Of a DNA stretch of 64,000 nucleotides, positions 58,145-64,000 are shown piece after piece. Both the position numbers and the translations under genes were made by a program. This DNA is from Gamsiella multidivaricata (Eukaryota; Mortierellomycota; Mortierellomycetes; Mortierellales; Mortierellaceae): NCBI RefSeq assembly GCF_025024155.1, contig NW_026251761.1, forward strand, positions 124,001 to 188,000, in the 5' to 3' direction. How positions within the stretch are numbered: position 1 is the stretch's first letter; each line of letters begins with the position of its first letter. The notes beneath the pieces are model-generated. The model did not search any database and was not told the origin of the DNA. It saw only the letters and a list, made by a program, of their open reading frames with translations.

Positions 58145-61100
58145 ATGACTTCATCAGGAAGCCCTTCATCTACTACTACACCTTCACACCCTCCTCCCCT
58201 GTCTTCGTCTTCATTATCTTCTTCTTCCTCTTCTTCCTTAGAATCACCCCTCTCTTTACCTGAACAGAGCCAACATAACCAGCAACCGCAACAACAATTG
58301 CAACAGCAACCCTCACTCTCACCTTGTGGTTCCTCGTCCCCCTCCCTTTCCTCTTCCCTCTTCCAAGGACCCTCATCATTAACACCTTCCTCCTCACCAT
58401 TCCCTGCTGTTGCTACTTCCTCTTCCTCCTCTCCCAACAGATCTCTCGCCCCTTCGACCCCACTCCGCGCTCGGCCTCGGAGCGGATCATTACCCATGGC
58501 ACACCACCCTTCCTCAAGACCGCCCACTGCCTCGTCCTCGCTCCGACAAGAAGTCAAGCCTGACGATCACACACCCAATTTAACCTCTTCCTCTTCCTCT
58601 CTCTCTCCTTCATCCTCCTCATCCTCATCTCTATCACCTTCCTCTTCCTCCACTTCCCCGACACCGTTCCATATCGTACCAAGGAGTGGTTCCTCTACAG
58701 TCTCATCACCCTCCAAGCTCCGCCATGTCACCTCGCACTCAACCTTCTCCGTCACAACCCCAACGAGCGGTCGATCTAGAAGTGGATCCATCACCACCCC
58801 AAGACCCGCAAATCTGTCCCTCCTAGCATCTCCCTCGCCTTCACTCTCTCCCAGCACAACCACTGGAGCCCCTTCTTCCTCAACCGCATCATCATCAAGT
58901 GGAGCAACTTCAACGACGGTTCGTCGGCCGCGTAGTGGGAGTGCTGCACCGGTGCTGTCAAACGCGGAGTTTGGGAAGAAGGCAGTTCTGAGTGGGAATG
59001 GAAAGGATGCGGACCTGATTCAGCAGCAATTGAACCTGACGCTCGATAAGGGACCACCTCAGAGCTATGAGACTTGGGATCCGGTGATCCCGGATATCTT
59101 GGTCCATGATGAGGATGCGGACCAGAATGCTAGTACGGAAGATATGGGTCATCATGATGAGGAGGAAGAGAAGATTGTCTCGGCCTACCAAGTCTTGAAC
59201 CTCATTATCCCGGATATTTCTGAGGCAGCTGCAGCTGCAGAGGCGGCAGAGCAACTTGAGTTGGAGCAACAGCAACAACAGCAGCAGCAGTTGGAGAACG
59301 AATCTGGATCGGATACATCCCTCCCAATGGCTTCACAGTCGACAACATCCTCCTCCCATTCGAATCCCACAATCAGCGGTCCTATCGACATTGGCAACAG
59401 CGGCAGCAATATCAACAGCAACAGTAATAGTGGTAATAGCAGCAGCCCCAACGAAAAGACTATGAGCGAGTTTTTGAGGGCGAATATGATGGGTGCAACA
59501 GACTATCTGGCGGTGACCTCGTTGGGCATTGGTGCAGGGCTCATCCCAGCTACGGTATCCGGCTCATCCACGCGACCGGGAACATCTATTTCAACAAGTT
59601 CGTCCTCCGCTCTCAATCTGAACATAGCTGAATCTGGAACGACAAACGCGACGGTTTCTCAGCCGGCGACGTCAACCTTGGCAGCTCGATTTCGGCTGCC
59701 GTTCTCGTCCAGGGCCTTCATCCCGCCCTCCCGTCCAGCATCTGTGCATCAACTGAACAATAACAATAACAACCAACAGCAGGGTCAGGGCGAGACATCG
59801 TCCGACAGTTATGCAGGATCCTCGAATGTGTTAGGGATCAACAACCCAATGCAGAGCAGCGCGAACCTCAGCAACAGCGCTTCCGGGATCCGATCATCGT
59901 TTTTTGATTACCGATTAACGAACCTGTTGCAGTTTGGAGCCGGGTCGAGTATCGCAGGAAGCGTGCGGTCGTTTGATCCGATGAGGACGAACACAGAAGA
60001 GGATCGGCAGGATTTGTATGAGGTAGAATTCAATGCACCTCCGGATCCGGCTCAGGAGGAGGCTAGGAGGATGGATCGTACGGTTTTGGGAAGGATGAGG
60101 AAGGTCCTCAGGAGCGGGTTCCCGGGTAGGGACCTGGATCCTAGGACGAGAAAGCCACGGTATAAGTATCCGACGAATAATATCAAGACGACCAAGTATA
60201 CGCTGGTGACTTTCTTGCCCGTCAATCTCTTGTTCCAGGTAAAGTACTACTTTTTAGTTTATTCTCGTTAAGGCATTATGCGTTTGTCGTTTGGCCGGTG
60301 GTACACAGGCACGCACACATACAGGTTACAGACTGCATGCACTTCTTCGAGTGATCGCCATGATGACGACTGGAGAGAAAAAAAAAAGAAACCTTTTGTC
60401 GGTAAAATGGATTATGCGCTCATTGGAGAGGAGAGCCCCGTTTCCTGTTCCTGAATTATTTCGGTACCTGTTTCTGTTTATTCAGGAAAAAAAGAGCAGC
60501 GGCTGTCTATGCGTTTAACAACTTTGCCAAACTATGGAACCATTCCAACCATTCTAACCATTCTTCTCTCTCTCTATCTCACCCTTTTCTCCTCTTATCG
60601 CCTTCTCTTCCTCTTATCGCCTTCTTCTCCTCGGGGTGTTTTTTTATTTTATTTTTTTGTCTACGCAACTTTGTTTACGGTCGCATAATGCTCGCCCCTA
60701 ATCATTCATCGCATGCTGTTTTTTGTCGCGTGTCCTTGCTGTCGATTGTCTCTGTTTGTCCATGGACTGGATGATGTGGATGACACGTAATGTTGTTTGC
60801 TTTGTCCGGTTTTTTTTTTTTTTTTTTTGTTGGTGTAACAACCCAACCTACGTACGGAAATCGTAGTTCAAGCGGTTCTACAACATCTACTTCCTCTGCG
60901 CCGCCATCTTTGTCTGCGCAGAGCCATCGCTCTCGCCCGTGACCGAGATCCTACCCTTGACCCTGGTTCTTACCATCACTGCCGTCAAAGATGCCCTTGA
61001 AGACTATGTAAGTCAAGTCAATCCAATTCAAATCCAACCCCCCCTCCCCAAAAAAAAAAAAAAAAAAAAAAAAAAACGGCGTTCATCCTCTAACCAAAAT

Positions 61101-64000
61101 CCCCATTGCTCATGAAATTTACAGAGACGATACCAGCAGGACAAGCGCTCAAACAGTTTAGGATGCACACTCGTGAAGAACGGTGAGCTGATACCCATCA
61201 TGAGCAAGGATATCCGACCGGGTGATGTGTTGAAGATCTCCAAGAACGATAAGATCCCCGCGGACGTGGTCATCCTCTCCAGTTCGATGGACGAGGGCGC
61301 CTGTTTCGTCGAGACCTCGGAACTCGATGGGGAGACGAACCTGAAACGCAAGACCGCCTTGACGTTGACTTCGGAATTGACCCGACTGGAGCAGATTTCG
61401 CGCTTGACCGGGAAGATCACGACGGAGATGCCGAATGAGCGGCTGTCGAGATTGGACGGAAGGGTCAAGTTGCGGTACGATGGAGCGGATTTCAACTTTG
61501 AGACGTTGCAGGACGATGAGAAGGCCGCCACTGCCGCAGCATCTGGGAGGATATCGAGGGATGTTGTCAGGGATCGGAGCCAAAACAGTCTGGATTCGAT
61601 TGCCTCGTCGATCTCGACGTCGGGTGCGAGTCGGATTTCGAGCAGTCTGGTCAGGACAACACAGAAGAATAACCATCCTGGTGATGGGCGGCTCAAGATG
61701 GATGAGGTTTCGCCCGTGACAATGACGAATGTGGCGCTGAGGGGATCGTGGCTCAAGAACACGGAATGGGTCTATGGCGTGGTCCTGTATGCGGGCGTCG
61801 ACACGAAGATGATGCGGAACCTCAAGAACACAGGCCTGAAGTTCTCGACGATGGAGACGAGGCTGAATAGGATGATCGTCGCCATCTTTGTGTTCAATGC
61901 CTTCTTACTGGTCAGCTCCATGTGCTTTGCCTATGTCGGTCTGCGGTCCGAGTACCTGAGGGCGCCCCTGGCTTGGTATACCACGCAGGAGGGTCCCGAA
62001 TTCGATTCGACCCCGTCGAGCGCGAGGGTGTTTGTGGGCCAGCTGATGAACTTTTATGTGGTCTATACGTTCGTGATCCCGATCTCGGTCTTTATCTCCG
62101 TCGAGGTGTGTCGAGTCGTTCAGGCGCTCTGGATGATCTGGGACGAGGAGATGAGGAGCTATGCGGACGGACCCCTGAGTCAAGCGGAACTGGAGGAAAT
62201 TGCGGCCGAGCAAGGGATCGATAATGGTACTTTAACAACTGGGCAGCAGGAAAAGAGACGAAAACTAATGAAGACGCTTTCGGAATCGACCCACGTCTCG
62301 ACCCTCAATAAGGACGATACGAAAAAGCCGACGAAGTTCTGGAAGAAGCACCGGCCTGGGTTCTTGAAGAAAAAGAAGAAGGCACCCAAGACTTGGACGC
62401 GGATGCATGTCCGGAACTCGAACCTGAATGAGGACCTGGGCGCGGTCGAGTATATCTTCTCAGACAAGACAGGGACGCTGACGAGGAACGTGATGAAGCT
62501 CTCCAAGTGGCATATCGGGGGTCGGACCTTCCATGAGCTCCAACAGCCCGGCAGTTTGGGACAGCGGATGCGGGACCCTTCGATCAGCGACGAGGAATAT
62601 GACCTGCTGATGGCGTTCTGTCGCAACATTGCGGTCTGCCATGCTGTCTTGCCATGCGAGGACTCCAAGACGGGAGAGCTCCTGTACGAGGCCCAGTCCC
62701 CGGACGAGTCAGCACTATTGGAGGCACTGAGAGATAACGGTGTGGTTTTAAAGGCCAAGACCAAGGACTCGGTTACGGTCGAAATCTTTGGACTGATTAC
62801 GGAGACGTACAAGGTTCTGAAGGTGCTCGAGTTTACGTCGGACCGGAAATGCATGTCTGTGATCATCGACACGCCTCAGGGAATCCAGCTGTTCTGCAAG
62901 GGAGCCGACAATGTGATTCTGGCACGATCAGACCATATGGAGAACGACCCGTTGCTGATGCAGCAGTTGGATTCGACCGTGCGACGGTTCTCGATTGCGG
63001 GGTTGCGCACGCTCATGCTGGCCTGGCGACCGCTCAGTCCAGAGGAGTATAGGATCTTTGATGAGAAGTACTCGAAGGCCGAGTGCCATATTGGCGGCGA
63101 TGGTGATGATGGAGCCGAGGATCGGGAGGAGTTGATCCGGACGGCTTGCGAGTCGATCGAAGGACGGCTGCGGTTGCTAGGGTGTACAGCGATTGAGGAT
63201 CGACTTCAGGATCAGGTGCCGGAAACGATCGAGTACCTGATGGAGGCAGATATCAAGATCTGGCTGTTGACAGGAGACAAGCAGGAGACGGCTATCAATA
63301 TCGGGATCTCTTCGAGACTGATCTCGCCGGCGATGAAGATCTTGGTGCTGAATGTGAAGGCTGAGCGCGACTGTCGGTTGGTGCTGGAGTACTTTGTGGA
63401 GAAGATCAAGGAGCGTGAGCGGGACGAAGAGCGCTACTGGCAGGAGTATCAGCAGTCGAATAAGCCGGGGATCGAGCCACCAGAGAAGGATCGGTACGCG
63501 CTCGTCGTCAATGGCGAGAGTCTGGCCTTTGTGCTCGGTAATGAGATCTACGAGGATATGTTCCTCCGCATCGGCACCAACTGCCATTCCGTAAGTGTGC
63601 TTTCCTTCTCGCTCTACAGGATCTCCCTTTTGTCTCTCGTTTCTTTTACTGACCCTTCCTTTCTATTTATTTTGAATATATGTCTTCACTAGGTGATTTG
63701 CTGCCGTGTGACACCGCTGCAGAAGGCGTTAGTGGTGAAGCTGGTGCGAAAGAAGCTGCATAAGGTGACCCTCGCGATCGGAGATGGCGCGAACGATATC
63801 TCGATGATCCAGGCCGCGCACGTCGGTGTTGGTATCGAGGGCATGGAAGGAGCACAGGCGGCTCGTTCGTCCGACTTCAGTTTCAAGCAGTTCAAGAACC
63901 TGAAGCGACTATTGACGATCCACGGACGTTATTCGTATTTGAGAATGAGCAAGATTATCTTCTTCTCGTTCTACAAGTCGATCTGCTTGATCACGGTCCA
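58145..64000 (+). CDS. P4-ATPase (phospholipid flippase), partial, 3' end outside the window
   Basis: Exons 58145-60238, 60867-61007, 61125-63590 and 63693 to beyond 64000. P4 features: [35 protein letters not shown] around the first helices, [19 protein letters not shown] (P4 form of TGE), [20 protein letters not shown] (phosphorylation Asp about 1192), [21 protein letters not shown], and [22 protein letters not shown]. Flippases move phospholipids to the cytosolic leaflet of Golgi, endosome or plasma membranes and need a Cdc50 partner. The N-terminal extension (about 640 residues, one exon) is Ser/Thr/Pro-rich, with poly-Gln and poly-Asn runs, far longer than usual. The frame is open 159 bp upstream, but the ATG at 58145 has leader-like sequence before it. 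About 1,669 residues lie in the window; the last helices are missing. Confidence 0.93.

Overview
The window is nuclear DNA of a filamentous fungus. Spliceosomal introns with GT-AG ends occur throughout, and every complete gene is fungal or pan-eukaryotic in type (PMA-type H+-ATPase, HAL/NPR1-family kinase, fungal BRCT-WGR PARP). Intron density (up to 15 exons in SEC15), the CAT-type amino-acid transporter, the LEA-2 membrane protein and the general character suggest Mucoromycota, most likely a Mortierella-like species. That placement is inference, not a search result. I see no prophage, CRISPR array, intact transposon or operon.

I could rebuild 22 protein genes and one tRNA. Exon models were made by hand: GT/GC-AG borders were chosen so that phase is kept and the protein matches its family. 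Left part (0.6-23.7 kb): two lineage-specific secreted proteins (645-1583, 2875-4557); a HAL/NPR1-like kinase (4781-7052); an unrecognised 594-aa protein (7365-9257); a PPPDE/DeSI cysteine peptidase (9619-11018); tRNA-Gly(GCC) (11185-11255); a LEA-2 membrane protein (11854-13308); a PI-PLC-X phosphodiesterase (14148-16486); a 2.9-kb gene-poor stretch; ribosomal protein uL16 (19392-20439); and an unrecognised 564-aa protein (21272-23684).

Middle (24.4-45.7 kb): CK2 beta subunit, whose start codon appears to be split by an intron (24423-25584); an acidic small protein (26613-27062); uroporphyrinogen decarboxylase (27504-29207); plasma-membrane H+-ATPase (29934-33252); SLC10A7/Rch1-type transporter (33654-35378); a membrane J-protein (37030-38123); a cationic amino-acid transporter (38298-40308); and exocyst SEC15 (42093-45749). 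Right (46.6-64 kb): PARP, a TM9 (nonaspanin) protein, the Cys-Gly dipeptidase DUG1, TMEM18, and a P4-ATPase flippase with a very long Ser-rich N-terminus that runs off the window.

The genes are mainly housekeeping and not one pathway, though membrane transport and trafficking is well represented: proton pump, flippase, amino-acid and SLC10 carriers, exocyst, nonaspanin, and a kinase family known in yeast to act on the proton pump and transporters. The most interesting signals concern gene structure: a split ATG, two GC-AG introns, a 25-nt microexon, stop-free introns of 3n length, long T tracts on the sense strand of introns, repeated A15/GGTTGCC units, and a tRNA-Gly-derived 16-mer in a bidirectional promoter. 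I do not see a convincing new multi-gene system.
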